64,000 bases of DNA. Origin: Legionella quateirensis. Its GTDB lineage: Bacteria > Pseudomonadota > Gammaproteobacteria > Legionellales > Legionellaceae. The position numbers and the translations under genes were made by a program. Location of the stretch: NCBI RefSeq assembly GCF_001467955.1, contig NZ_LNYR01000021.1:143910-207909 (forward strand), given 5' to 3'. Under the pieces are notes generated by a model. It had not been told where the DNA came from. It saw only the letters and a list, made by a program, of their open reading frames with translations, and made no database searches. This document shows positions 17,546 through 26,321 of this stretch, one piece after another (within the stretch, counting starts at the first letter, position 1; the number at the start of each line of letters is the position of its first letter).

Positions 17546-18841
17546 TCAATTAATCCGGTTATCCATCACACGGCAAACGGGCGTAAAATTCTTTTTCAAC
17601 ACGTTACACAACCAAAAAATAAGAGGTAAAGAAATCAGAGTCATCATTAATTTATATTGCCACACGTTAATTGCTAAATTCAAAATCTGTTCATAGGAAT
17701 AAATACCGCCAAACAACACACTGTAATCAACAAGACACAACAGAGAGCTGGCACAGATATTGGCAATCAAAATTCTTAAAGGACGATTCAGTTCCCATTT
17801 TAGGAATTTTAAATAATGCAATAACATGGCATTGCTAAGAAAAGTAACAAATAACGATAAAGATGCAGCAGGTAATCTTCTGGGTAAAATATAATAATAA
17901 AATGGATTCAAATTATAAAAGGGCGGCGATGGAAGAGCGACTATTCCCATTAGCAAAGTATCAAATACCAATTGTGCAGCAATCATAGCCAGGGCCAGTT
18001 TCAAATTCGCTCTATACCCCCATAGCTCACCAATTACCGTACTGACTATCATCGTTATTGGAAAAAAAATACAACTTGCTGCAAGGATACTGTCTTTCGT
18101 AAATGACACAATACGATACTCGCAGGCTAAACACATTAACATGACCGATACAGCAAAACAGAGCAAATAATGATAAACAGGCGAGGATTCATCTGGATTA
18201 TCATTAATCTGCTCGGATACAGATTGACTCTCATCCAATACAAAAGACAAATAACTCACTCCAATGATCAGCAAAACCAAAGATGAGACCATGAATGAAT
18301 CAATAAAAATCTGTTTGAAACTATGGGCATGAGGAGCTGAAAATAGCAAATAAAAATCCATAGTAAAAAATCCTACTCCTCCAAATATCGCAAGAATCAC
18401 GCATTGTTTTGGTGAGTATAAAATGGTGTTCGTTTTAGAACAGAGTAATAAATGCGGCAAATAAAAACTTAAGGCAAAAGAGATTGTGGTTGCAAAAAAT
18501 TTTTTGGGAATGTCTTCAAATACAATTTGATACACAGGATTATCGTGCATGAACTCCGCTGCGGGCAGATTTACCAGAACATAAACGCCAATACAGTACA
18601 TGTATAAGGTCATTAAAGAGATGTTCAGCAGGTGACGCTGCTCTTTTAACGTGCAATTTCTTAATGCGAATAAATACAAGCCTGCGATTAAGGGGCAAAG
18701 CAAACTGCTAATAGAAAATACCAGTCCCTGAATAATAATTATTTTAAACGATACATTAATTAATAAGATCAGACAGGTAATCACACTGACCGACAGAAAC
18801 AAGAACCCTGAGGTGTGTTGTGATGACAAGGATTGCTTCAT
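17546..18841 (-). CDS. Tandem-duplicated VUT/YhhQ-family membrane protein
   Basis: A 431-residue polytopic protein with about 12 hydrophobic helices. The C-terminal half (about 230-425) resembles the VUT (YhhQ) queuosine-precursor transporter family: FFPITMIVSTVIGELWGYRA, then VALPSPPFYNLNPFYYY. The N-terminal half repeats this plan in register: the segment starting SSLLCPLIAGLYLF runs to VNLPAAEFMHDNPVYQIVF. I therefore read it as two fused VUT-like units. YhhQ imports preQ0/preQ1; the substrate here is unknown. A polar linker (residues about 205-222) joins the halves. It is monocistronic, and queC lies 13 kb away. Confidence is high that it is a transporter-like membrane protein, moderate for the family. 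Confidence 0.65.
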   Translation of the reverse strand: MKQSLSSQHTSGFLFLSVSVITCLILLINVSFKIIIIQGLVFSISSLLCPLIAGLYLFALRNCTLKEQRHLLNISLMTLYMYCIGVYVLVNLPAAEFMHDNPVYQIVFEDIPKKFFATTISFALSFYLPHLLLCSKTNTILYSPKQCVILAIFGGVGFFTMDFYLLFSAPHAHSFKQIFIDSFMVSSLVLLIIGVSYLSFVLDESQSVSEQINDNPDESSPVYHYLLCFAVSVMLMCLACEYRIVSFTKDSILAASCIFFPITMIVSTVIGELWGYRANLKLALAMIAAQLVFDTLLMGIVALPSPPFYNLNPFYYYILPRRLPAASLSLFVTFLSNAMLLHYLKFLKWELNRPLRILIANICASSLLCLVDYSVLFGGIYSYEQILNLAINVWQYKLMMTLISLPLIFWLCNVLKKNFTPVCRVMDNRIN

Positions 18842-19291
18842 TCTCAGAGTTTTTCCATTATATAACAGCGACCCTATCGTAACGGTCTCAACTGACCATA
18901 CAGTAATTCATAACCCACTGCATTTACTGATTCCGAGAGGATAACCATAATCTATGTACTATAAAACGATTGCTTTTTATTAAGCTAAGCAGCTCGGCAA
19001 TATAACACCATAGCCTTTGATATGGCAAGTAGAGCAAATTAAGTAAACTCATCTCCGTTCATTACAGGTCGACTACACCCTAAAAATCCTGCTAAGCTAA
19101 TCAATACAATTGTAACTGCTCAAAAACCCAGAGAATTTCGTCATCCTGAACGCAGTGAAAGAACTCCAAATGCATGCACCTTGCCAGTTTCTGGAGATCT
19201 CTCACTACGTTCGAGATGCCGTTTCCAGGACTTATTGAGACATTACGTAAAATTCCGATATTTGCTAAACATTTTCTAAAGAGAGCATTAC
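18842..19291. other. 450-bp divergent gap between VUT-family gene and corA
   Basis: No convincing gene. It should contain both promoters, but no clear -35/-10 pair stands out. A palindromic repeat occupies 19139-19222. A minus-strand reading frame overlapping the corA start is explained by that repeat. Confidence 0.5.
19139..19222. repeat. Palindromic repeat, GTCATCCTGAACGCAGTG family
   Basis: The left arm CGTCATCCTGAACGCAGTGA pairs with the right arm TCACTACGTTCGAGATGCCG around a core containing GAACTCC/GGAGATC. It lies upstream of corA, so this copy is transcribed as part of a 5' region or lies in the promoter area. Confidence 0.8.
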
Positions 19292-20356
19292 ATGCGTCAT
19301 CACAAAAAACATGCATCTTCAAAAACAGGATTATTACCAGGCACTGCAGTTTATGTAGGCGAACATCCACCGAAACCGACTCACATTAGTGTTCATATCT
19401 ATGATACCCAGAGTTATGAAATGCTCAATAATTTTCATATTGAGAAAATCAATTCGGCTCTTAGTGATGGAAAGCACATCTGGATCGATGTGGCAGGTCT
19501 GGGAGACAGTAATAAAATTACCAAAATATGTAGTGAATACAAAATTCACCCCCTGGTTATTGAGGATTTACTCAATACCCGACAAAGACCCAAACTCGAT
19601 ATTATAGAAGATTATCTGTTCATTGTTTTTAAATTATTGGAAACACCATTAGACCAATTGACCTATTCAACAGAACAGTTCAGTTTAATAATCAAACACA
19701 ATTTGTTAATCACTTTCAGAGAATCCGATAGTTATGACTTATCCCCCATCTACAAACGACTCAACGCGGAACACTCTCTGGTTCGTGAACACGGAAGTGA
19801 TTATCTGACTTATCTTTTAATGGATTATATCGTTGATGATTATTTCAATTTTGTTGAAGAAACGTCAATTTTATTGGAAAAAATAGAAGATCAATTGATT
19901 AAAAAACCTGAAACCATAGAACTACAATCACTATATACCACCAAAAGACGCACCATCACCCTCAGAAAAACTATAGCTCCATTACGCGATATAGTGCATC
20001 TCTTGTTAACAGATGATGGTGGACTAATAAACGACCGCTATAATCTTTATTTCCGTGATCTCTATGATCATTGTATTCGGCTAGTAGAGTCTATTGACCT
20101 GCATCGTGAAATGTCGGCCAGTATGCTGGATATATACCTCTCTACTTTAAATAATCGAATGAATGAGACCATGAAAATTCTCACCATGTTTGCCAGTATC
20201 TTTATCCCATTAACTTTTATCGTTGGGGTCTATGGAATGAATTTCCAATTCATGCCAGAACTGGGGTGGCGCTATGGTTATCCGATGGTCATGACGGGAA
20301 TGACTGTTTTGGCTGTTTTAATGTTGTATTATTTCAAACGTAAAAAATTATTTTGA
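19292..20356 (+). CDS. corA: CorA-type magnesium/cobalt transporter
   Basis: A 354-residue protein. The long N-terminal cytoplasmic domain is followed by the stalk helix and two C-terminal transmembrane helices (about 290-312 and 325-346). The selectivity signature GMNF is present in GVYGMNFQFMPELGW near residues 315-329, and the C-terminal basic end YYFKRKKLF matches the family. It forms a homopentameric Mg2+/Co2+ channel in the inner membrane. The first 30 residues are basic and more variable than in most CorA proteins. An AAAGAGAG Shine-Dalgarno precedes the chosen ATG. It is convergent with the gene at 20402. Confidence 0.95.
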   Translation: MRHHKKHASSKTGLLPGTAVYVGEHPPKPTHISVHIYDTQSYEMLNNFHIEKINSALSDGKHIWIDVAGLGDSNKITKICSEYKIHPLVIEDLLNTRQRPKLDIIEDYLFIVFKLLETPLDQLTYSTEQFSLIIKHNLLITFRESDSYDLSPIYKRLNAEHSLVREHGSDYLTYLLMDYIVDDYFNFVEETSILLEKIEDQLIKKPETIELQSLYTTKRRTITLRKTIAPLRDIVHLLLTDDGGLINDRYNLYFRDLYDHCIRLVESIDLHREMSASMLDIYLSTLNNRMNETMKILTMFASIFIPLTFIVGVYGMNFQFMPELGWRYGYPMVMTGMTVLAVLMLYYFKRKKLF

Positions 20357-20385
20357 AGCAGACTGCCCATTGCATTCTGCTTCAA
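20353..20385. terminator. Inverted repeat at the end of corA
   Basis: TTGAAGCAGA at 20353-20362 pairs perfectly with TCTGCTTCAA at 20376-20385. It overlaps the corA stop and lies between convergent genes, so it may stop transcription in both directions. No long T run follows, so this is a weak intrinsic terminator. Confidence 0.5.
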
Positions 20386-20401
20386 ACGACTAATCCAGGC
20401 G

Positions 20402-22120
20402 CTACATATAGTAGCCTACTGGTTGCACCTCGACTCGTGCATGATCTCCGCGACCTCTTCTAGAAAATAAACTTTCAGCAGATAGAGGTGTATTGGATGG
20501 AGTTTTTGCTTGTTTATTGGTAAGTAATTGCTCGGCAGGAATCACTTCCTGATGTTGTGATCGTGTCGAGATAAGTTGTTCTGAAGGCTCACTCGGCGGT
20601 AACTCCTGTTCTACTGGAGTAGGCTCCAGTTTTTTCTCTCCGGGTAAATCAACACCATTATGCGGGACCAATACTACTTCGCCCTTAATATTGTTCCGTT
20701 CCAACCAGGATTTTAAAGCTTCTACAAATTCCCAAAAATCGTCTTCTTTACTTAACATGATCAAGAATTGAGTTAATTTTTTAGGTATTCCAAATTTAAG
20801 ATTAATAGCAACAGCCACTGCTTTGGGTGGAACCCATCCTAATGTTGTTTTAGTTTTACTTTCCTTATAGCTCAATATTATTTTGACCGTGTTTAAACTG
20901 CCCTGTTGAATTCCATGCCAATACGTTGAAATTATTGGGTCATTAATAAAATCGCGCCAACTCTTAAAAATAGGTGGCGCAGCCCAGGAGAGAGCCATAT
21001 TAAATGATTTATTAAAGAATCCTGGAGCAGTTTTAATTTCACGCTCTTTATCGCTATTTAATAATTCAGTTCCAAATTTCAGCGCGGGGGATAAAGGTAT
21101 TAAAGGAGGCGCGCCTTTCACTGGCTTAAAATCAATAGGTATTCTTTTCATTAACCCAGCAAAGATCACATCGGCTATAAAACGACAAACCCGCTCATAA
21201 ATATTTAAAGGATCGATGATCAAAGTCGCATCTTTATCTTCTACTAGAGGTATGCTCATATGAGCCGCGAGATTAACATGTAATAAAAGCAATAAATGTT
21301 TCAAGGTTCTATGAAACAAAAAAGGGGGAAGTCCAACCGTGGATTCAAGTATGTAGTCCATAATCATCGTTGATGCTTCATAGGTCAAACCTAAAGCTAA
21401 AACAGACTCCTGCATCATGGCCTTGTGTCGTTCACAACGCTCCGGTGTTACCAGTCGAGTAATATAACGTCCATTAAAAAATATTCTAATTCCTTGGGCT
21501 GTTGTTTCTCCTACATAAGGAATAAAACTAATAGCCCAGGCAATTAAATCATTGGCGGCCAGTATAAAAGGTTCTCGTAACATACCTTTTGTTTTTCTCT
21601 TGAAATTGCAGTCTAAATCTTTACATAAAGTAGGTGGGGTAACTACCTTATTTGAATTGAACGCAGAAGGCCCCACTGAATCAAGAACGGTAATGCGCAT
21701 CAAGGATTGCACCCCTTGACGGTAGGTATAGGCTTTAACTCCATAATGCACTAATGTTAATCCCGCTAAAAATGCGGAATAAGGAGCAAGCCAGGGATCA
21801 GCTTCATGACCTTCTCGAAAATAGCTTTGAACTGAATTATTTGCATAATTCAGGGCAACTATGGGGAGTACTTCGTTTTTAGCAATATAAGCCATTCCAT
21901 TAACAATGTTCCTGGCCTGTACATTATTGATTAAGGTTGGAACTGCTTTACGCCAGGCCAGACCTTGTTCCAATACCTGAAAAAATGTGTTTGCTGGGTA
22001 GGTAAATAAACTTGTTGTAATTTTTGTTAAGGAAGCATTGTTCCAAACCCACTTAGCTCCATTACTTAATTTAGTACCTACTGACTTAACTCCATCTACT
22101 ACCGATGACCACCAGCTCAT
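20402..22120 (-). CDS. Large unknown protein with hydrophobic segments; candidate Dot/Icm effector
   Basis: A 572-residue protein starting at the ATG at 22120, chosen because AAGGAG lies 8 bases upstream; an earlier in-frame start at 22150 lies upstream of this site. I recognise no family. Moderately hydrophobic stretches occur near residues 95-115 (APYSAFLAGLTLVHYGVKAY) and around LLLLLHVNLAAHM near residue 275. Several Cys residues in CKDLDCNFKRK near residue 155 could form a redox or metal site. The C-terminal 90 residues are disordered, Pro/Glu/Ser-rich and end in an arginine-rich segment (FSRRGRGDHARVEVQPVGYYM). Position, tail and orphan status suggest a secreted effector. Confidence 0.6.
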   Translation of the reverse strand: MSWWSSVVDGVKSVGTKLSNGAKWVWNNASLTKITTSLFTYPANTFFQVLEQGLAWRKAVPTLINNVQARNIVNGMAYIAKNEVLPIVALNYANNSVQSYFREGHEADPWLAPYSAFLAGLTLVHYGVKAYTYRQGVQSLMRITVLDSVGPSAFNSNKVVTPPTLCKDLDCNFKRKTKGMLREPFILAANDLIAWAISFIPYVGETTAQGIRIFFNGRYITRLVTPERCERHKAMMQESVLALGLTYEASTMIMDYILESTVGLPPFLFHRTLKHLLLLLHVNLAAHMSIPLVEDKDATLIIDPLNIYERVCRFIADVIFAGLMKRIPIDFKPVKGAPPLIPLSPALKFGTELLNSDKEREIKTAPGFFNKSFNMALSWAAPPIFKSWRDFINDPIISTYWHGIQQGSLNTVKIILSYKESKTKTTLGWVPPKAVAVAINLKFGIPKKLTQFLIMLSKEDDFWEFVEALKSWLERNNIKGEVVLVPHNGVDLPGEKKLEPTPVEQELPPSEPSEQLISTRSQHQEVIPAEQLLTNKQAKTPSNTPLSAESLFSRRGRGDHARVEVQPVGYYM

Positions 22121-22208
22121 AACGCTCTCCTTGCTACAGCAGAATTTCATTCTAGGGCTAATAAATCAGAAATACCAGAGTTTTAAAAGGACATTATGAT
22201 GATAATTC

Positions 22209-22277
22209 AAAAAAAAAAGACTGCCCCACGAAGAAACACTCTATAAAAATCTTTTTCACTTTATAGAGTTCCCGTGG
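22209..22277 (-). terminator. Intrinsic terminator for the NAPE-PLD-like gene
   Basis: Read on the minus strand, CCACG and a 10-bp perfect stem (ACTCTATAAA/TTTATAGAGT) form a long hairpin, followed within a few bases by ten T residues. It lies 357 bases beyond the stop of the minus-strand gene ending at 22634. The palindromic elements at 22303-22624 occupy the space between stop and terminator. Confidence 0.75.
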
Positions 22278-22302
22278 TTAAACAGGAATTAAGAAAGAAC
22301 CA

Positions 22303-22624
22303 GGGTCTGTTGACAGTACAACTGCCATTTATGTGCCGCGGCTTGTCACTGAGAAATCACCTCATAATTCTAGCGAGGATAATTATCTACTATTCAGTAT
22401 AAACGTTCGTCTTTGCGAGCAACGCGAAGCAATCCAGAACACAGCTCCAATAAGGCTCCGTTATGGATTGCTTCGCGTTGCTCGCAAAGACGGGTATTTA
22501 TAGGACCATTGAGACGTAAATCAATACATTTTCGGTGTTATAAATTATGAGGGGATACATCAGGGCCTGTCTGCGGTACGTGGGCCTTTAAGGATAATTA
22601 AAAAAATGAATTATCAACAGACCA
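22303..22624. mobile_element. MITE-like element with GTCTGTTGA ends, carrying a second element inside
   Basis: The outer ends are GGTCTGTTGACAGTA and the inverse AATTATCAACAGACC. The same kind of end bounds the element at 29224-29385. The middle (22360-22552) is a distinct element that also occurs at 33517-33708, so this is a nested pair. No transposase is encoded. It lies between a gene stop and its terminator. Confidence 0.65.
22360..22552. mobile_element. 193-bp palindromic element with CCTCATAATT ends (copy 1)
   Basis: The ends are inverted repeats CCTCATAATT and AATTATGAGG. The core at 22408-22492 has 29-base arms starting CGTCTTTGCGAGCAACGCGA that are perfectly complementary by eye, with a 27-base loop. 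A diverged copy lies at 33517-33708, with shared sequence across the whole length. It has no coding capacity. Confidence 0.75.
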
Positions 22625-22633
22625 TAGATGGTG

Positions 22634-24991
22634 TTAACAATTCACCACTTTATTTTCAACATCCCTCAAATCATTCAAACTGTCTTCTACGACACATTGA
22701 CTGCGTGTTTTCTGCGTAGTAAATAATCGATTTTGACTTAATAAATGAGATCCCGATTCATCAATCAGCTGTTTATGCCATTGATGCATTGTTTTACTAT
22801 AAGCTGTTTTGGTTTCAGGAGTTCGCGATAGTTGATTTGCCAAAATTTTAAATGCTTTTTGTTTTGGTGTCCTATCATCACTGATTAAGGGCCATGAACC
22901 TTTTGAGTGAATTTCCTGATTTATCGTTTTTCTTACTTTCTGACAGGTAAAAAAATTATCCAGATAATCACTGGGAGTCACACCTTTATTGATGTCCAGT
23001 AACCATTTGGTGTAATGAATAATACTCTGCATGTGCCCAAATCGATTCAAAGGCTGCATGTCATGTTCCATACGCTGTACTAGTGCCTCTAAGTCCACAT
23101 CATTACTTTTTAATTCATTCAAATAGGGAGATAAGTTTCTGAATGAACGGGAAAAAAGGGAGTGCCATGGTTTATTATAGTGATCTAAAGCAGTAATCAA
23201 AAACAGCCGAAGGTTGATTTGTTCCTCTTTAGCTGCCAATGATTTTGATACTAAATCCTGTGTGATGTGATCTAGTTCAACCAAAGCTCGTTTATTAAGA
23301 ATCAGATTACGCTTGGTTGCATCCTGTTTTACTTCTGAACTTAAGGTCAGACGTTGACCTATTTTGGGAATAACAACGGAATGAAGAATCATATCGCGCA
23401 GATTTTCATTGGATAAAGTCTCTCCGTTGGAGAATACCATGGTTCCAACTGTCGTTTTTATATTCGTGAACACTTCGTATTCATAGGGGGTCAGTTGAGT
23501 TTTCTGCCATTCGTCCCCTTCTCCAAGAGCAGCAATGATTCGATTAACACTGTAAAAAGTATCTCTAAGCCTCAAATTACCGAGTTTAAAAGTTGATGTA
23601 TGATTATAAATGGTCTTAAAGGCTTTGCTGCGTTCAAGAAATTGCTCTAAATCCGGTTTCACATCCTGGGTATTCTGTTTTTGATACCATGCTAAAAGCA
23701 TTTTAAAATGCATGAATAACGCATCAGCAGATGACTGATGGGTTGATTGCATGTCTTCCCTGACTTCATCGGGACCACCAGGCTGGATGGATGTTTGAAC
23801 GTTAAAGAGTTCAAAAATGGGCGCTGAAATTTCTTCATCCATCAACGCAGTATCACCAGCAAAATAAATATCGCTGCTCATTGATGGTGCCTGCAGTACA
23901 TAACCATTAAACGCAGAGCGATGGGCATCAGTTAAACCCCTGCCCGACCAATGCCTCGTAGGCACAGCCGTAATACGTAAAATTTCCTGATTTTTTTCTA
24001 AAATAGTAGCCTGTTCCCACCATTTAAGTTCCACGATCCGTTTAAAACCAAGGCGATTAAATAATGCAAAATCTCCTTCAGGAATCACGATCAATGGTTG
24101 TTGATTCACTAATCGTTTAAGTGTTTGGGTATCAACATGATCACGGTGATTATGAGAAATAATAATCACATCAACTTTGGGTAACATACTTTCATCCTGA
24201 TTATTAACCGGGTTGGCAACCTTCGTCATACGCGGATAAAAAAGGGGATTTAAATCGCCTTCAACAGGATCTGTTAAAACAGTTAATGCGTTGTGTTCTG
24301 TAGGGATGGCAATCAAATTGGTAGCATGGCCATCAAAAAAATAACTGGCTTCCGCGGGCTGAAATGGATCAATAGCGAAGTCGTTCGCATAAATATCGGT
24401 GTGAATATAATCATGTTCTTCGTAGGGAGCATTTTCAAAGACGTAAATGCCTATAGTCGCCAACAACCGGTGAATAAATCCTTTAAGGCGCTCCCATTGT
24501 GTGGATATAAAGATTCGTAGCGCTTCGGTACCGTGTTGATGAGCCAAGTGATCGTCAGGTGAGGTATAAAGACCTGTACGTGGATCAAAATCTATGGAAA
24601 CAAGATGATTATGCTGGCGCAAACTATTCTCTGTATCTGTCTGATACATTTTGGCAAAGGTAAGTTCTTTGCGTTTTAGCAGGTCTGGAATAGTTAAATT
24701 GAGATGTTCAATCAATCCATTTGGATTTAAATGAATGAATTTCAGTAATACTATAGGTAAATGAGGAGTATATTGCCTCTCATTTGATGCAGTCTGCAAA
24801 TCCTGTGCAACACTGTTGATCAGGTTTTGTAACAAGTCTTTTAGTTTATGCGTCGTTCTGGATTTAAAAAACCAGTTAAGAGATAACTTTGCTTCTGAAG
24901 AACACTCAATAAAATCAATTGAAATACCCGAATGAGCTATTAAAAAATTCAGTTGCTCTATTGCTCTTTTTTCTACCCGACTAACGCTCAT
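22634..24991 (-). CDS. Metallo-beta-lactamase-fold protein with NAPE-PLD-like catalytic domain; candidate effector
   Basis: About 785 residues from the ATG at 24991; a TTG 16 codons earlier is possible but overlaps the likely promoter (CATAAT -10). The central domain (about 215-470) matches NAPE-hydrolysing phospholipase D: YFFDGHATNLIAIP, then IIISHNHRDHVD (HxHxDH at 280-285), PTRHWSGRG (His347), IYFAGDTA (Asp381) and QSTHQSSADAL (His418). All metal ligands expected for NAPE-PLD are present. NAPE-PLD cuts N-acyl-phosphatidylethanolamine to N-acylethanolamines. The domain is flanked by about 215 N-terminal and 315 C-terminal residues that I do not recognise. There is no signal peptide. A secreted lipid hydrolase is inference; a cytoplasmic MBL hydrolase with another substrate is the alternative. 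Confidence 0.75.
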   Translation of the reverse strand: MSVSRVEKRAIEQLNFLIAHSGISIDFIECSSEAKLSLNWFFKSRTTHKLKDLLQNLINSVAQDLQTASNERQYTPHLPIVLLKFIHLNPNGLIEHLNLTIPDLLKRKELTFAKMYQTDTENSLRQHNHLVSIDFDPRTGLYTSPDDHLAHQHGTEALRIFISTQWERLKGFIHRLLATIGIYVFENAPYEEHDYIHTDIYANDFAIDPFQPAEASYFFDGHATNLIAIPTEHNALTVLTDPVEGDLNPLFYPRMTKVANPVNNQDESMLPKVDVIIISHNHRDHVDTQTLKRLVNQQPLIVIPEGDFALFNRLGFKRIVELKWWEQATILEKNQEILRITAVPTRHWSGRGLTDAHRSAFNGYVLQAPSMSSDIYFAGDTALMDEEISAPIFELFNVQTSIQPGGPDEVREDMQSTHQSSADALFMHFKMLLAWYQKQNTQDVKPDLEQFLERSKAFKTIYNHTSTFKLGNLRLRDTFYSVNRIIAALGEGDEWQKTQLTPYEYEVFTNIKTTVGTMVFSNGETLSNENLRDMILHSVVIPKIGQRLTLSSEVKQDATKRNLILNKRALVELDHITQDLVSKSLAAKEEQINLRLFLITALDHYNKPWHSLFSRSFRNLSPYLNELKSNDVDLEALVQRMEHDMQPLNRFGHMQSIIHYTKWLLDINKGVTPSDYLDNFFTCQKVRKTINQEIHSKGSWPLISDDRTPKQKAFKILANQLSRTPETKTAYSKTMHQWHKQLIDESGSHLLSQNRLFTTQKTRSQCVVEDSLNDLRDVENKVVNC

Positions 24992-25074
24992 AACATGCCA
25001 TAGCTGACTAAAAGTCGTACAATTATGCCATATTGTCAAATTTTATACAACATGAACCAATAGGAAACGATATG

Positions 25075-25710
25075 CTAGGATATATTTTTATCTTTATATT
25101 CACACAGATCATAAATAGGACAAATGCTGCATTGAGGATTACGGGCAGTACAGATGTAGCGACCATGTAAAATCAGCCAATGGTGTGCATCATGTAAGAA
25201 CTCAGGATCAATATTTTTTAATAACCCCAATTCTACTGCCAAAGGAGTTTTACCCTTAGCCAAACCAGTTCGATTCGCTACTCTGAATATATGCGTATCT
25301 ACTGCCATGGTCGGTTGTCCAAAAGCAGTATTAAGCACCACATTGGCGGTCTTACGACCCACTCCAGGTAATGACTCCAAGGCTTCTCGCTGATTTGGCA
25401 CTTCACCTTGATATTGATTGATGAGTATGTCACAAGTTTTGATTATATTCTGCGCTTTACTGTTATATAACCCTATGGATTTGATATAACTTTTCAATTG
25501 CTCCAAGCCTAAATCAAAAATGGCCTGCGGCGTATTGGCCACAGAATATAACTGTTCTGTCGCTTTGTTCACGCTCACATCAGTCGCTTGGGCTGAAAGA
25601 ATCACGGCAATTAATAATTCAAAGGGAGAATGATAATTCAGTTCTGTTGTTGGATGAGGATTTAAACTGCGAAAACGTTCAAAAATTTCACGTCGTTTTT
25701 GTTTATTCAT
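25075..25710 (-). CDS. nth: Endonuclease III (DNA glycosylase/AP lyase)
   Basis: About 211 residues, matching Nth. The helix-hairpin-helix [18 protein letters not shown], near residues 114-131, contains the catalytic Lys120-type residue and is followed by [11 protein letters not shown] with the catalytic Asp. The [4Fe-4S] ligands sit at the C-terminus (C-x6-C-x2-C-x5-[18 protein letters not shown]). It removes oxidised pyrimidines. The ATG at 25710 overlaps the rnfB stop (TGATG); a GTG one codon earlier is possible. nth next to rnf genes is also the E. coli arrangement. Confidence 0.97.
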   Translation of the reverse strand: MNKQKRREIFERFRSLNPHPTTELNYHSPFELLIAVILSAQATDVSVNKATEQLYSVANTPQAIFDLGLEQLKSYIKSIGLYNSKAQNIIKTCDILINQYQGEVPNQREALESLPGVGRKTANVVLNTAFGQPTMAVDTHIFRVANRTGLAKGKTPLAVELGLLKNIDPEFLHDAHHWLILHGRYICTARNPQCSICPIYDLCEYKDKNIS

Positions 25711-26321
25711 CACATTCTTTTCGCTTTAACACGAGCCAGGGCCTGTTGAATATAATCCTGTTTCGCCTGAACATCATCCATACGATCCTTTGATTGCATA
25801 GCTAATTGGCGTTTTTCTCTGTACATTTGTTGCTGTTCATGCTCTTCTCGCAACAAACGTGCTTGCCGGGCATTATATCGATCCCGAGCTAAATCCTTAT
25901 TGTATGCAGGCTCTTCCAACGGCATCATTTCAATACAGTCCACAGGACAGGGTTCAACACATAATCCACATCCTGTACATTCATGAGTAATCACCGCGTG
26001 CATTAATTTGCCACTACCAATAATTGCATCTACCGGACAAGCCTTGATGCATTTAGTGCAGCCAATACATTCTGCCTCACGAATCACCGCAACAGAAGGT
26101 TGGCGTGTACGTTCAATAGCCTCACCTAAATAAGGAGCAGGATCAACACGCAACAACGCGCCTAGTGCCTTGACTGTTTCGACACCTCCCGGGGGACATT
26201 TATTAATCAGAGCAGTGCCTTGGACCAAAGCTTCAGCATAAGGCATACACCCAGGATAATTGCACTCACCGCATTGCGTTTGTGGTAAAAGCGCATCAAC
26301 CTCCTTTACTGTTGCCATCAT
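25710..26321 (-). CDS. rnfB: RnfB/RsxB-like ferredoxin lacking the membrane anchor
   Basis: A 203-residue protein. It begins almost at the Fe-S domain: [22 protein letters not shown] near residues 11-32, with the fourth Cys in NKCPPGG. Two 2[4Fe-4S] ferredoxin motifs follow near residues 84-95 and 114-125 ([24 protein letters not shown]). The N-terminal transmembrane helix of E. coli RsxB is absent. A C-terminal extension of about 60 residues is Arg/Gln/Lys-rich and probably helical. The other rnf genes are not adjacent. It may act as a soluble electron carrier. It overlaps metG upstream by 4 bases and nth downstream, so the three are translationally coupled. Confidence 0.88.
   Translation of the reverse strand: MMATVKEVDALLPQTQCGECNYPGCMPYAEALVQGTALINKCPPGGVETVKALGALLRVDPAPYLGEAIERTRQPSVAVIREAECIGCTKCIKACPVDAIIGSGKLMHAVITHECTGCGLCVEPCPVDCIEMMPLEEPAYNKDLARDRYNARQARLLREEHEQQQMYREKRQLAMQSKDRMDDVQAKQDYIQQALARVKAKRM

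Noticed and set aside
19101..19370. 89-codon minus-strand frame overlapping the corA start
   Set aside because: It runs through a palindromic repeat and the corA coding region; composition is that of a shadow.
22303..22624. CRISPR array or tRNA-like structure
   Set aside because: The repeats are inverted, not direct and regularly spaced; there is no cloverleaf.
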